Shown here in pieces: positions 7,604 to 15,803 of a stretch of DNA of 64,000 nucleotides. A program made the position numbers and the translations under genes. Location of the stretch: positions 124,001 through 188,000 of the forward strand of contig NZ_JAUQUB010000002.1 in NCBI RefSeq assembly GCF_030580675.1, given 5' to 3'. The notes beneath the pieces were generated by a model. That model was given only the letters and a program-made list of their open reading frames with translations, had not been told where the DNA came from and searched no databases. The first letter of the stretch is position 1. Every line of letters starts with the position of its first letter. This DNA comes from Antiquaquibacter soli. GTDB lineage: Bacteria; Actinomycetota; Actinomycetes; Actinomycetales; Microbacteriaceae.

Positions 7604-8710
7604 GTGGATGACAACAGCTTCGGTGTGCCCGCGGGGTGGTACCCGGATCCGCTCGGACTCCCACAGCTTCGCTGGTGGGACTCTCAGGCGTGGACGGAGC
7701 ACACCTCCGAAGCGCGCGCGCCCATCATCATCCAGCCCTCGACGACCTCGACTCGACTCGGCTTCGCCGACGACGACCTCCCGTCTCGCCGGGAGCAGCG
7801 CGAGCGCGAGCGCCGCCAGAGCGGGTTCACCTTCGAGTCGCAGTACGCCGACCCCTTCGCCGACGAGTTCGAGTCGCCCCTCGACAGCGTCCTCGACACC
7901 GAGACCGAGCCGGAGCGCGAGGAGCTCAGCGCCCAGCCCCTGCTCGCGATGACGCTCAAGGAGCTCGAGCCGCCGCTCACCGACACCGTCGAGGATGTCA
8001 TGCCGGGGCCTCGCCGTGCGTCGTCGCACGCGAACGCCGCGCCCGCAGCATCCACGCTCAGCGCGCTCGCCGAGGAGGAGGCGCCGGAGCGCGTCGCCAA
8101 CAACATGCGCAGCTACACGGCGGCGGTCTGGGTGATCGCCCTCATGCCGGCCATCCAGCTCGTGCTCTCGACGATCCTCGTGCTCTCGGGGCTGGGATCG
8201 AACACCGCGCTGTTCGTGCTCCTCGCCCTCGGCCCGTACTTCCTTTCCATCTTCATCGCCGCGTTCGACCGGCTCGTGCTCCTCGTGTGGGGCCACAAGC
8301 GTCCCGCGAGCGCGTGGTGGGCGCTGCTGCCGTCGCCGGCCTATCTCCTCGTGCGCGCCATCCGCACCTACCGCGAGACGGGCAAGGGCTTCGCTCCGCT
8401 GGCCGCGTGGGCGGCCGCCGTCACGTCGGTGTTCGCCGGGTTCCTCGTGCTGCCGGGGCTCATCATCGCGATGCTGCCGGGGGTGTTCGCCGCCGAGGCC
8501 GCGAACTCGGTCGAAGCACAGGCGCTCGGGCTCTCGGGCGCGTCGATCGAGGTCACCTGCCCCACCCCGCCGATGGTGATCGGCGACCAGTTCACGTGCA
8601 CCCGCGTCGCCGCGGACGGCACCACCGACTCGGTGGTCGTCGAGCTCGCCCGCCGGAACGGGTGGATCGCGTGGGACGTCGTCGACTGGGGCAACACCGT
8701 CGTCAAGTAG
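7604..8710 (+). CDS. DUF2510 membrane protein with C-terminal DUF4333-like domain
   Basis: A 368-residue protein. The N-terminal DUF2510 motif is clear (GWYPDPLGLPQLRWWDSQAWTEHT, residues 8-31). A charged, acidic linker follows, then four hydrophobic helices around residues 170-290, and an extracytoplasmic tail with two cysteines (CPTPPMVIGDQFTCTR) as in DUF4333. Such proteins are common and uncharacterised in actinobacteria. The GTG at 7604 is chosen because TACTCT at 7592-7597 is 6 nt upstream and the DUF2510 motif begins immediately. Confidence 0.8.
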   Translation: MDDNSFGVPAGWYPDPLGLPQLRWWDSQAWTEHTSEARAPIIIQPSTTSTRLGFADDDLPSRREQRERERRQSGFTFESQYADPFADEFESPLDSVLDTETEPEREELSAQPLLAMTLKELEPPLTDTVEDVMPGPRRASSHANAAPAASTLSALAEEEAPERVANNMRSYTAAVWVIALMPAIQLVLSTILVLSGLGSNTALFVLLALGPYFLSIFIAAFDRLVLLVWGHKRPASAWWALLPSPAYLLVRAIRTYRETGKGFAPLAAWAAAVTSVFAGFLVLPGLIIAMLPGVFAAEAANSVEAQALGLSGASIEVTCPTPPMVIGDQFTCTRVAADGTTDSVVVELARRNGWIAWDVVDWGNTVVK

Positions 8711-8729
8711 GCGGCCCGCGGCGTCGGCC

Positions 8730-10070
8730 TCAGAAGTCGGGAACGTCGACCTTTTCGACGGTCGAGCCCGCGAACGCGAGCCGCAGGGCCTCGCGCAGGT
8801 GCACGGCCTGTGAGTCGATGAGCGTCGCGAAGCCCAGCCGTCGAGCCTCGGCGGCGCGCTGCTTCGCCGAGGCGACCGGGCGGATCTCGCCGGCGAGGCT
8901 GATCTCGCCGACCGCGGCCTGGGTGACGGGGAACGCCTTGTCGCGGTAGGCGCCTGCGACGGCCAGGGCGATCGCGAGGTCGGCGCCCGGCTCGAGGAGT
9001 CGGATGCCTCCCACCGTGGACACGTAGACGTCGAAGCCCGACAGCGGCAGCCCCGCCCGCCGCTCGAGAACCGCGAGGAGCATTGCCACGCGAGACCCCT
9101 CGACGCCGTTGACCACGCGGCGGGGTTGCGGGGCCTGCGTCTTCACGATGAGCGCCTGCACCTCGACGGGGAGAGCGCGGCGACCCTCGACGGCGATGGT
9201 GACGCACGTGCCGGAGGTGGGGGTGCGGGCGCGGGAGAGGAAGAGACCGGAGGGATCGGCCACTTCGGCGATGCCGTCACCAGTCATCTCGAAGCATCCC
9301 ACCTCGTCCGTCGGTCCGAAGCGGTTCTTGTGGGCGCGCACGAACCGCAGCGCCGTCTGACGGTCGCCCTCGAACTGGAGCACGACGTCGACGAGGTGCT
9401 CGAGCAGCCGGGGACCGGCGATCGTGCCATCCTTCGTGACGTGCCCGACGAGGAGAACGGGAAGGTTGCGGTCTTTGCTGACGCGGATGAGCGTCGAGGC
9501 GACCTCGCGTACTTGCGACGGGCCGCCCGCGAGCCCGTCGGTGAGTGACGACGACACGGTCTGCACGCTGTCGACGATCACGAGCTGTGGCTGCACCTGG
9601 TCGATCTGGCCCAGGATCGTCGCGAGGTCGGTCTCCGCGGCGAGATAGAGCTCCGGATGCAGGGCGCGGGTGCGCTCGGCCCGAAGCCGCACCTGGCTCA
9701 CCGACTCCTCCGCGCTCACATACAGCACGCGCTGTCCCTCGGACGCGGCGCGCGACGCGACCTCGAGGAGGAGAGTCGACTTGCCGACGCCCGGCTCGCC
9801 GGACAGCAGGATCGCGGCGCCCGGCACGATACCGCCGCCGAGCACCCGGTCGAACTCCGCGATCCCGCTCGGCCAGTGCGCGACGGCCTCCGCCCCGATC
9901 TCGGTGATCGAGCGCGCCTCGGTCGACGGACGCACCGCAGCGACCCGCACGGTCGGCTCGCTCGTGTCGACGACGGTGCCCCACTGCTGGCACTCGCCGC
10001 AGCGCCCCACCCACTTGATGCTCGACCAGCCGCACTCGGTGCAGCGGAAGCTCGTGGTGGGTCTGGCCAT
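8730..10070 (-). CDS. radA: DNA repair protein RadA
   Basis: A 446-residue RecA-like ATPase that drives branch migration in recombinational repair. In order: an N-terminal C4 zinc finger (CTECGWSS...CGEC), Walker A GEPGVGKST, Walker B region LVIVDSVQT, the RadA-specific KNRFG motif (HKNRFGPTDEVG) and a Lon-like C-terminal domain. The frame is open further upstream, but the ATG at 10070 starts directly before the zinc finger and has TACAGT 6 nt upstream, so longer starts are rejected. The neighbours are not functionally linked. Confidence 0.95.
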   Translation of the reverse strand: MARPTTSFRCTECGWSSIKWVGRCGECQQWGTVVDTSEPTVRVAAVRPSTEARSITEIGAEAVAHWPSGIAEFDRVLGGGIVPGAAILLSGEPGVGKSTLLLEVASRAASEGQRVLYVSAEESVSQVRLRAERTRALHPELYLAAETDLATILGQIDQVQPQLVIVDSVQTVSSSLTDGLAGGPSQVREVASTLIRVSKDRNLPVLLVGHVTKDGTIAGPRLLEHLVDVVLQFEGDRQTALRFVRAHKNRFGPTDEVGCFEMTGDGIAEVADPSGLFLSRARTPTSGTCVTIAVEGRRALPVEVQALIVKTQAPQPRRVVNGVEGSRVAMLLAVLERRAGLPLSGFDVYVSTVGGIRLLEPGADLAIALAVAGAYRDKAFPVTQAAVGEISLAGEIRPVASAKQRAAEARRLGFATLIDSQAVHLREALRLAFAGSTVEKVDVPDF

Positions 10071-10163
10071 GCAGCCACTGTAGGCGCGGCCGGCGACAAC
10101 GCGCGGCAGGAGCACGGGGTGTGGAGAGCGAGGTGCGGGAGTAGGGTCGGGGGAGGAGGCGAC

Positions 10164-10550
10164 GTGGCATCCAGCGACTTCGACGACCAGCTCGACGAGC
10201 GGTTCGACCCCGTGTTCCAGCGCGGTCACGAGGGCGACCCGATCGCGTTCGCGCCGCACCGGTCCCTCGCACGCGAGAGTCCCGCGGATGTCGCGCCGAC
10301 CGCGGCCACCGACCTGTCAGGCAATCCGTGGGTGGTGGTCCTTTGGCTCCTCGCCGTCCTCCTCTCCGCAGGCGGACTCTGGATGACGTGGTACGCGCAG
10401 GTGCTCTTCGCGAACCCCAACGTCGACAACGTCGTCACCTACTACGTGCTCCCGGCCGTACTGGAGTCGCTCGCTCCGATCGTGACCGGCGTCGGTCTCG
10501 CGACGCTCGCGGGCGTGGTGTTCCTGCACGCGGTGCGGTGGCGGCGGTGA
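10164..10550 (+). CDS. Small two-helix membrane protein
   Basis: A 128-residue protein with an acidic N-terminus (about 50 residues) and two transmembrane helices (about residues 54-76 and 98-120). The GTG start at 10164 is supported by a strong GGAGGAG ribosome site at 10152-10158. It overlaps the next gene by 4 bp and probably forms an operon with it. No family is recognised. Confidence 0.7.
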   Translation: MASSDFDDQLDERFDPVFQRGHEGDPIAFAPHRSLARESPADVAPTAATDLSGNPWVVVLWLLAVLLSAGGLWMTWYAQVLFANPNVDNVVTYYVLPAVLESLAPIVTGVGLATLAGVVFLHAVRWRR

Positions 10551-10816
10551 AGCCCGTCGCCCTGCTCGCGGCGGCGGGGGCGGGCATCCTGCTGGGCGGT
10601 GCCGCCGCGCTGGGGCTCCACGTCGCCGACTACCTCGAGGCCGCCCTGCCCATCGACAGCGACGCCGGGCTCGTGGTCTTCCGCGTCGGCGGCGGGTACT
10701 ACTCGTACCGACCGTTCGAGGTCGGGATCGAGCCGTGGCTTCTCGCCGCGGGGCTCGGGATGCTCGTGGCCGCCGCTTTCCTCGCTGCGGTGCTACGCCG
10801 CCCGAACATGGGCTAA
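10547..10816 (+). CDS. Small two-helix membrane protein
   Basis: An 89-residue protein with an N-terminal helix (residues 3-22), a loop with GGGYYSYRPFEVGIEPW, and a second helix (about 60-82). The GTG start overlaps the previous stop (GTGA), so translation is coupled. Its stop codon is part of the -10 box (TAAACT) of the tRNA gene that follows. Function unknown. Confidence 0.65.
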   Translation: MKPVALLAAAGAGILLGGAAALGLHVADYLEAALPIDSDAGLVVFRVGGGYYSYRPFEVGIEPWLLAAGLGMLVAAAFLAAVLRRPNMG

Positions 10817-10819
10817 ACT
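10814..10819 (+). promoter_or_regulatory. -10 box of the tRNA-Ser promoter
   Basis: TAAACT lies 7 nt before the mature tRNA 5' end and overlaps the stop codon of the preceding small membrane protein gene. The -35 region is inside that gene and is not obvious. Confidence 0.5.
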
Positions 10820-10826
10820 CGTCGGC

Positions 10827-10916
10827 GGTGACGTGTCCGAGCGGCCGAAGGTGCAACTCTCGAAAAGTTGTGTGGGCTAACACCCACCGTGGGTTCAAAT
10901 CCCACCGTCACCGCCA
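10827..10916 (+). tRNA. tRNA-Ser (anticodon CGA)
   Basis: A type II tRNA with acceptor arms GGTGACG/CGTCACC, anticodon stem CAACT/AGTTG around loop CTCGAAA (anticodon CGA, reads UCG), an extended variable arm, T-arm GTGGG-TTCAAAT-CCCAC and an encoded CCA (10914-10916). A terminator follows directly. The last 20 nt plus flank are duplicated 156 bp downstream. Confidence 0.95.
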
Positions 10917-11074
10917 CTTAAGAAGACCCCCGACGCTGTCGGGGGTTTTCTTCGTTCGCTGGGGCGGTAGGACGCGATCGCACTCGTGGGCCCCTGGACG
11001 CGAGGGGCCCCGGGCGCGGCGCAGCCGCGGTCGGGGGAGCGCCCAGGGAGTCAAATCCCACCGTCACCGCCACT
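10895..11074. repeat. Direct repeat of the tRNA-Ser 3' end (att-site-like)
   Basis: The 24 nt at 10895-10918, covering the tRNA T-loop to CCA and beyond, recur exactly at 11051-11074. Weaker similarity continues into a second terminator-like GAGCCCCCGCC hairpin (about 11076-11106). The second copy lacks the rest of the tRNA. A repeated tRNA 3' end next to an accessory gene block is the usual footprint of tyrosine-recombinase integration. No integrase gene is visible in the window. Confidence 0.7.
10926..10946 (+). terminator. Terminator of tRNA-Ser
   Basis: A 9-bp stem (10926-10934/10938-10946) with a 3-nt loop followed by TTTCTT, 10 nt after the tRNA CCA. Confidence 0.85.
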
Positions 11075-11186
11075 GAAGGAGCCCCCGCCTACGGTCGGAG
11101 GGCTTCCTCAGCCGTCCTTGCAGTCCGACGCGACCGAACGCGAGGGCTCTAATTGGCTCTAACGCCGGGGTTCCGCTAGTTTTTAC

Positions 11187-11198
11187 TTAACCGGTTTA
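11187..11198. promoter_or_regulatory. LacI-type operator copy 1 (TTAACCGGTTTA)
   Basis: A palindrome with core AACCGGTT abutting the AGGAG ribosome site of the SelA-like gene. It is one of five copies upstream of all transcription units of the 11.2-34.0 kb block. The central CG is typical of LacI-family operators. Confidence 0.8.
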
Positions 11199-11207
11199 GG
11201 AGCAACG

Positions 11208-12344
11208 ATGGACGACGTTCTGCAGCGGATCGGCGTACGCCGAGTGATCAACGCCGTGGGCCCCGCTACGCGCCTAGGGGGCATCGCTCCCGACATCGAG
11301 GTCGTGGAGGCGATGAGGAGTGCCGTGAGCTATCCCGTCCGAATCGACGAGCTGATGAGCGCCAGTGGTCACCACCTCGCCCGGCTTCTCGGAGTGCCGG
11401 CTGTCTACATCACCGCCGGAGCTGCCGCGGGACTCGCCCTCGGCACCGCGGTAGCTATCGCGCGAGGCGACTCAGGGCTGGCTGACTCCCTCCCCCGCAC
11501 CGAGGCCCCTCATGGGATCCTGATCCAGGCAGCCCATCGTGACCCCTACGACCGAGCAGTCGAGGTCGGGGGAGGTCGACTCGTCGCCGTCGGGTACCCG
11601 GAGGGCACTCATCTGGGCGAACTCGAGCGGAGTCTGACGGACGACGTCGTAGCGGTGCTCCACCGACCCGGGCGCCCGGGAAATGGGGCGTCGCTGCGCG
11701 AGGTGGCCAGAGTTGCTCACGAACGAGGAAAACTGGTGCTGGTCGATGCGGCGGTCCACGTCCCCCCGGCCGATCGACTCGCCGCGCTCCTCGATGACGG
11801 TGCGGACCTGGTAGCCATGAGCGGAGGCAAGGCGTTCGGTGGTCCGCAGGCGAGCGGGCTGCTCTGCGGTGCGCCAGAACTCGTATCGCTCGTCGGCCGG
11901 TTCCACCAGGACATGGACGAACGTGCTACCACGTGGCCTCTCCCGAGCGGAGACGCGACCCCGCCCCGCCACGGCGTGGGTCGGATTGCGAAAGTCGGTC
12001 GGGAGCAGGTAGCCGGCCTCGTGGTCGCGGTTGAGAGATATCTCGAGGGGCGATCCACGTGGCTCGATCGCGGCCGCGCCGAGCTGGACATCGCCGAGGA
12101 GACCCTCGTGCGCGCCGGTGTCCCCGTGAGACGCGAGCGACTGCATTCGCTCGACGTCGACATCCTCGAGGTCACAGCCCGGGGGGATCCCGATGTCTTC
12201 ATCCACCGACTGCGCGACCGCGCGGTGCCCGTGTTCGTCGGCGAGTCGGAGGTGTGGCGAGGCGTCTTGACGCTCAACCCGATGGGTCTCCTTGCCGGCG
12301 ACGGTCGGATGCTGGCCGAGGCGATCGTCGAGGTCCGTGGATGA
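11208..12344 (+). CDS. SelA-like PLP-dependent enzyme (DgaE/YhfS type)
   Basis: A 378-residue fold-type I PLP protein of the SelA-like group, which includes D-glucosaminate-6-phosphate ammonia lyase (DgaE) and E. coli YhfS. The N-terminus RIGVRRVINAVGPATRLGG is characteristic, and the likely Schiff-base lysine is in SGGKAFGGPQASG (about residue 205). It is not a selenium transferase: it is about 80 residues shorter than SelA and sits in a catabolic operon. A beta-elimination on an amino- or hydroxy-acid sugar derivative is plausible but inferred. It overlaps the phosphotriesterase-like gene by 4 bp. Regulated by operator copy 1. Confidence 0.75.
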   Translation: MDDVLQRIGVRRVINAVGPATRLGGIAPDIEVVEAMRSAVSYPVRIDELMSASGHHLARLLGVPAVYITAGAAAGLALGTAVAIARGDSGLADSLPRTEAPHGILIQAAHRDPYDRAVEVGGGRLVAVGYPEGTHLGELERSLTDDVVAVLHRPGRPGNGASLREVARVAHERGKLVLVDAAVHVPPADRLAALLDDGADLVAMSGGKAFGGPQASGLLCGAPELVSLVGRFHQDMDERATTWPLPSGDATPPRHGVGRIAKVGREQVAGLVVAVERYLEGRSTWLDRGRAELDIAEETLVRAGVPVRRERLHSLDVDILEVTARGDPDVFIHRLRDRAVPVFVGESEVWRGVLTLNPMGLLAGDGRMLAEAIVEVRG

Positions 12345-13285
12345 GCGACCTGAGCGGTCGGGCGATGACCGTGCTCGGCCCCGTGGACCCGGCCGAACTC
12401 GGTGTCACTCTCACCCACGACCACGTCTTGTTGGATGCCTGGGGCCTGCGGCAGTTGTACGAGGCGATCCTCGACGATGAGTCCCTCGCCATCGAGGAGG
12501 TCGCGCGCTTCAAGGCTGCGGGCGGCGGAACCATCTGCGACCCGACGAACGTCGGCCTCAAACGGGACCCGGCAGCGCTGGCCCGAATCAGCCGCGCCAC
12601 CGGCGTCCACATCCTGATGGGCGCGGGCTGGTATCGAGAGATCGTCTACCCCTCCTACATCGCGGAGGAGACCTCGCAATCCCTCGCCGACCGCCTCATC
12701 GCCGAAGTCGTCGACGGTGTCGACGGGACCGGGGTGAGACCGGGTTTCATCGGCGAGATCGGCACGGAGCGGGGAAGCATCAGCCCCGCGAATGAGCGGG
12801 TCTTTCGCGCGGCCGCTCGTGCACACCGTGCCACCGGCATCCCGATCCTGACTCACACGACCCACTTCGGCGAGCTCGCCCTGGAGCAACTCGACCTGCT
12901 GCAGGAGGAGGGAGTGGATGCCCGGCACGTGGTCATCTCGCACCTCGGGGACCGTCGCGATATCGACTCGATCCTGCCCATAGCGGAGCGCGGAGCCTGG
13001 ATCAACGTCGACAATCTCGCCTTCGTGACCGGCTACGCGCCGGTCTCCTTCCGCGCTGACAATGTCGCGAGGCTGTGCAGCCTGGGTCTTGCTGATCGGG
13101 TGATGCTCTCCAACGACATCTGCGAACTCGGACAGCTCGCGGCATACGGCGGCGTGGGCTACGGAAATGTCGTGGAGCGCTTCCTGCCGATGCTCCGAGA
13201 TCGAGGTGTGAGCGAGGAGGACATCCATCAGATGACTGTTCTCAACCCCGCGCGGGCCTTCGCGTTCGCCGAGGTCGGGTCATGA
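12341..13285 (+). CDS. Phosphotriesterase-family metallohydrolase
   Basis: A 314-residue TIM-barrel hydrolase of the amidohydrolase superfamily, phosphotriesterase/PHP-lactonase group. Metal ligands can be followed: HDH near residue 27, the bridging acidic position in FIGEIGTE, His in ILTHTTHF, His in VISHLGD and the catalytic Asp in LSNDI. The bridging residue is Glu, as in PHP and YhfV, rather than carboxylated Lys as in true phosphotriesterase. Relatives hydrolyse lactones or sugar phosphates. YhfV neighbours a SelA-like protein in E. coli too, so the pairing is meaningful. The ATG overlaps the previous stop. Confidence 0.8.
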   Translation: MSDLSGRAMTVLGPVDPAELGVTLTHDHVLLDAWGLRQLYEAILDDESLAIEEVARFKAAGGGTICDPTNVGLKRDPAALARISRATGVHILMGAGWYREIVYPSYIAEETSQSLADRLIAEVVDGVDGTGVRPGFIGEIGTERGSISPANERVFRAAARAHRATGIPILTHTTHFGELALEQLDLLQEEGVDARHVVISHLGDRRDIDSILPIAERGAWINVDNLAFVTGYAPVSFRADNVARLCSLGLADRVMLSNDICELGQLAAYGGVGYGNVVERFLPMLRDRGVSEEDIHQMTVLNPARAFAFAEVGS

Positions 13286-14289
13286 GGGCGCTCGTGCTGG
13301 TCGAGTACGGTCGACTGGAGGTACGGGAGGTGCCCGACCCCGAACCGCGCGACGGCTGGGCGATTCTCCGGGTGCTCGCGACGGGGATCTGCGGATCGGA
13401 CATCCACGGCTTCACGGGGGAGAACGGTCGGCGATTCCCCGGTCAGGTGATGGGGCACGAGAGCGTCGGCCGACTGACCGCCCCCGTTGGCGGGATGTCG
13501 GCCGGCGACCTGGTTACGTTCAACCCGGTGGTGGGCGGACCGCACGCGTCCCGCTACGCCGGCCGTGAACAGCACGATCCCGGTAAGTGGGTCATCGGCG
13601 TCGACCCGACGCATCACGCCGCGTTCGCCGAGTACGTCGCTGTCCCACGCGACAATCTCGTCCCGGTCGCCCCGGATCTGCCCCCCGCGCTCGGCACTCT
13701 CATCGAACCGCTCGCCGTCGCCGTGAATGGCGTCGGCCGCGCAGGGGATGTGCGGGGCCAGTGGGTGCTCGTTCTCGGAGGGGGCCCGATCGGTCAGGGC
13801 GTCGCCCTCGCTGCGATGCGAGCGGGAGCTTCGGTCATCGTCAGCGAGCCCGATGCGGCGCGCCGCGATCTCTGCGTCCGATTGGGTGCGCTCGTCATCG
13901 ATCCGAACGAAGGCGCTGTCGTGGATCAGCTCACCCGGCGCGGGCACGACGTCACCGTCGCCATCGATGCCGTGGGTTCCTCAGCAACTCTCGCGGATGC
14001 CCTCGCCGTCACGCCACCGGGTTCGACGATCGTGCTCGTCGGGATGGCGTCGCCGGAGATCCGGATGGACGCCTATCGGGTCAGTGTCGGCGAGCGGTCG
14101 GTGGTGGGCGCCTTCACGTACTCGGCAAGCTCGTTCCGGGACGCCGCCAGGTGGGTGTCGGAGGGCGATCGCGCCATTTTCGACGCGCTGATCACCGACG
14201 TCGTCCGACCTGAGGAGGCTCAGAGCGCGTTCGAAGCCCTGGCCGGGGGCACCGGATCGGCGGGCAAGACCGTGGTGGACTTCGACTAG
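13282..14289 (+). CDS. Zinc-type alcohol/polyol dehydrogenase (MDR family)
   Basis: A 335-residue medium-chain dehydrogenase resembling L-idonate/sorbitol dehydrogenases. The catalytic-zinc region is present (GICGSDIHG, GHESVGR) and the NAD(P)-binding motif reads LVLGGGPIGQG (about residues 163-173). The structural-zinc loop that usually has four cysteines (CxxCxxCxxxxxxxC) is replaced by a Cys-free stretch FNPVVGGPHASRYAG, as in some bacterial sugar-acid dehydrogenases. It overlaps the preceding gene by 4 bp and completes a three-gene operon. It probably oxidises a sugar acid or polyol; the substrate is not determined. Its stop shares CTAG with tatB. Confidence 0.8.
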   Translation: MRALVLVEYGRLEVREVPDPEPRDGWAILRVLATGICGSDIHGFTGENGRRFPGQVMGHESVGRLTAPVGGMSAGDLVTFNPVVGGPHASRYAGREQHDPGKWVIGVDPTHHAAFAEYVAVPRDNLVPVAPDLPPALGTLIEPLAVAVNGVGRAGDVRGQWVLVLGGGPIGQGVALAAMRAGASVIVSEPDAARRDLCVRLGALVIDPNEGAVVDQLTRRGHDVTVAIDAVGSSATLADALAVTPPGSTIVLVGMASPEIRMDAYRVSVGERSVVGAFTYSASSFRDAARWVSEGDRAIFDALITDVVRPEEAQSAFEALAGGTGSAGKTVVDFD

Positions 14290-14615
14290 CGCGACGGGGG
14301 AGCGATCTCCGTGGGAGGCTCCGACGAAGCCGCGGCCCGCTGAGCGGCGGGGGGCGCATCGCCGAGCGTCTTCCAGTCGTCGGACAAGGCATCGGCGATG
14401 ATCCGTCGCGGGTTGTACTGACGCGGGTCCACCTTCTTCCAGTCGATATCGGGGAACTCCTCCTCGATGCGCTCCTTGGAGCTGGCGAGCAGTACTCGGG
14501 CGCGTCGAACCGTGCGGCCGAGCAGAGCGGCGAAACCGGTGAGGCGCTCGGGCCCCAGGATGAACCCGGCAATGACCCCGATCACTATGAGCTTCTCGAT
14601 GGTGAGACCAAACAT
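14286..14615 (-). CDS. tatB: Twin-arginine translocase subunit TatB
   Basis: A 109-residue TatB: short periplasmic N-terminus MFGLT, one helix (EKLIVIGVIAGFILGPERL), the GPER hinge and an amphipathic helix, then the actinobacterial DPRQYNPRRII motif. The ATG at 14615 is preferred to a GTG at 14639, because a purine-rich GAAAGG site lies 8 nt upstream and TatB begins MFG. TatB helps TatC recognise twin-arginine signals. It is divergent from tatA with operator copy 2 between them, so both sides of the translocon appear to be under the same control. Confidence 0.85.
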   Translation of the reverse strand: MFGLTIEKLIVIGVIAGFILGPERLTGFAALLGRTVRRARVLLASSKERIEEEFPDIDWKKVDPRQYNPRRIIADALSDDWKTLGDAPPAAQRAAASSEPPTEIAPPSR

Positions 14616-14665
14616 CGCAGGCACCTTTCTCTTCCTCACGCTGAACTGCTATAACTCTATTAGAC

Positions 14666-14675
14666 AAACCGGTTT
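14666..14675. promoter_or_regulatory. LacI-type operator copy 2 (AAACCGGTTT)
   Basis: A perfect palindrome in the spacer between tatB and tatA, 16 nt before the tatA ATG. TATAAC at 14650-14655 is a possible -10 box for tatA. Same core as the other four operators of the block. Confidence 0.8.
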
Positions 14676-14691
14676 AGTAGAAGGAGTACAG

Positions 14692-14919
14692 ATGTTCGGA
14701 AACGCACTCACCGGGTGGCATTTGGTAATCGTGCTCGCGGTCGTCCTCTTGCTGTTCGGAGCGGCAAAGCTACCCGCACTCGCGAAGAGCGTGGGGCAGT
14801 CGGCGCGTGTCTTCCGCGGCGAGATGCGCTCGATGAAGTCGGACGATGCAGCAGGCACCGAGGCATCGCCCGGCACCGCGGCCGAGGAGTCGTCGCCGGC
14901 AGAAGCCGTGCGGGAGTGA
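14692..14919 (+). CDS. tatA: Twin-arginine translocase subunit TatA
   Basis: A 75-residue TatA: MFGNALTGWH, one helix, then the FGAAKLPALAKSVGQSARVFRGEM amphipathic region and a low-complexity acidic tail. TatA oligomers form the folded-protein translocation path. The frame is open upstream, but the ATG at 14692 with GAAGGAG 10 nt before it is the only start giving a normal TatA. The gene is followed after 1 nt by tatC. Confidence 0.9.
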   Translation: MFGNALTGWHLVIVLAVVLLLFGAAKLPALAKSVGQSARVFRGEMRSMKSDDAAGTEASPGTAAEESSPAEAVRE

Positions 14920-14920
14920 G

Positions 14921-15748
14921 ATGACGGCACGCCGTGCGCGCGCCGCCACGGGCATGCCGCTGCGCGAGCACCTGCGAGAGCTTCGGCGGCGGCTCGCGGT
15001 CTCCGCCGCCGCGCTCGTGGTGGCCGCTGTTGTCGTGGCCTTCTTCTCCACTACGGTGATCGAGCTCCTGGCCGCGCCGTTGCATGAGATCGAGGGTGCT
15101 GCCGAGTCCGCCATCAACTTCTCGAGCGTGACCGCAGCTTTTGACCTCCGCGTCCGAATCGCGATCACCGGCGGAATCGTGCTGTCCTCACCCGTCTGGC
15201 TGTACCAGGTGTGGGCATTCATCGTGCCCGCACTCAAGCGCACTGAGCGACGCTACGCCATCGGCTTCGGGGTGTCGGTTCCTCCGCTGTTCTTCGCTGG
15301 CGCAGCAGCGGGTGCCGCTGTCTCCCCTCACATCGTGCAGCTCATGGCGACCTTTGCTCCGTTCGGCTCCACCTTCCTGCTGCAATCGGACGTGTACTTC
15401 GACTTCGTCCTCAAACTCGTCATCGTGATAGGGGTGGCCTTCGTTCTCCCGGTGTTCCTGGTGGCCTTGAACTTCGCTAGCGTGATCTCGGGCAAGGACA
15501 TCCTCAAGGGATGGCGCGTGGCCATCCTCGTGATCACCCTCTTCACCGCTACCGCGACGCCCGCGGCCGATGTCCTATCGATGGTGATCCTCGCGGTTCC
15601 ACTCGTGGGGCTGTACTTCGGGGCGGTGCTCATTGCTGTCCTCCACGACCGTCGCGCGGCCAAGCGACTAGGCTTCTTGCTCACCGACACGGACGGTGCG
15701 GCCGACGCATCTGCGACCGGCGCCCAGCGGCACGGCGCTGCCGGGTGA
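14921..15748 (+). CDS. tatC: Twin-arginine translocase subunit TatC
   Basis: A 275-residue protein with six predicted membrane helices and TatC hallmarks: PLREHLRELRRRL at the N-terminus, LSSPVWLYQVWAFIVPALKRTERR in the second cytoplasmic region, and FVLPVFLVALNFASV late. TatC binds the RR motif of Tat signals. It lies in a tatA-tatC-lacI run. Core Tat genes of actinobacteria normally sit with housekeeping genes, so this set in a sugar block is probably a second copy, although the rest of the genome is not visible. Confidence 0.92.
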   Translation: MTARRARAATGMPLREHLRELRRRLAVSAAALVVAAVVVAFFSTTVIELLAAPLHEIEGAAESAINFSSVTAAFDLRVRIAITGGIVLSSPVWLYQVWAFIVPALKRTERRYAIGFGVSVPPLFFAGAAAGAAVSPHIVQLMATFAPFGSTFLLQSDVYFDFVLKLVIVIGVAFVLPVFLVALNFASVISGKDILKGWRVAILVITLFTATATPAADVLSMVILAVPLVGLYFGAVLIAVLHDRRAAKRLGFLLTDTDGAADASATGAQRHGAAG

Positions 15749-15803
15749 CGCCCGTCACCGGCAGCAGGGGCAGAGCGAGTCGGACGAAGCGGAAGGGTGA
15801 CCA

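Noticed and set aside
11051-11074. A second tRNA-Ser gene
   Set aside because: Only the 3' end is present; the anticodon and D arms are missing and the T stem is reduced to three pairs.
11208-12344. Selenocysteine synthase (SelA) and a selenoprotein system
   Set aside because: The protein is too short, has no N-terminal SelA domain, and no selB, selD or SECIS-like context is present.
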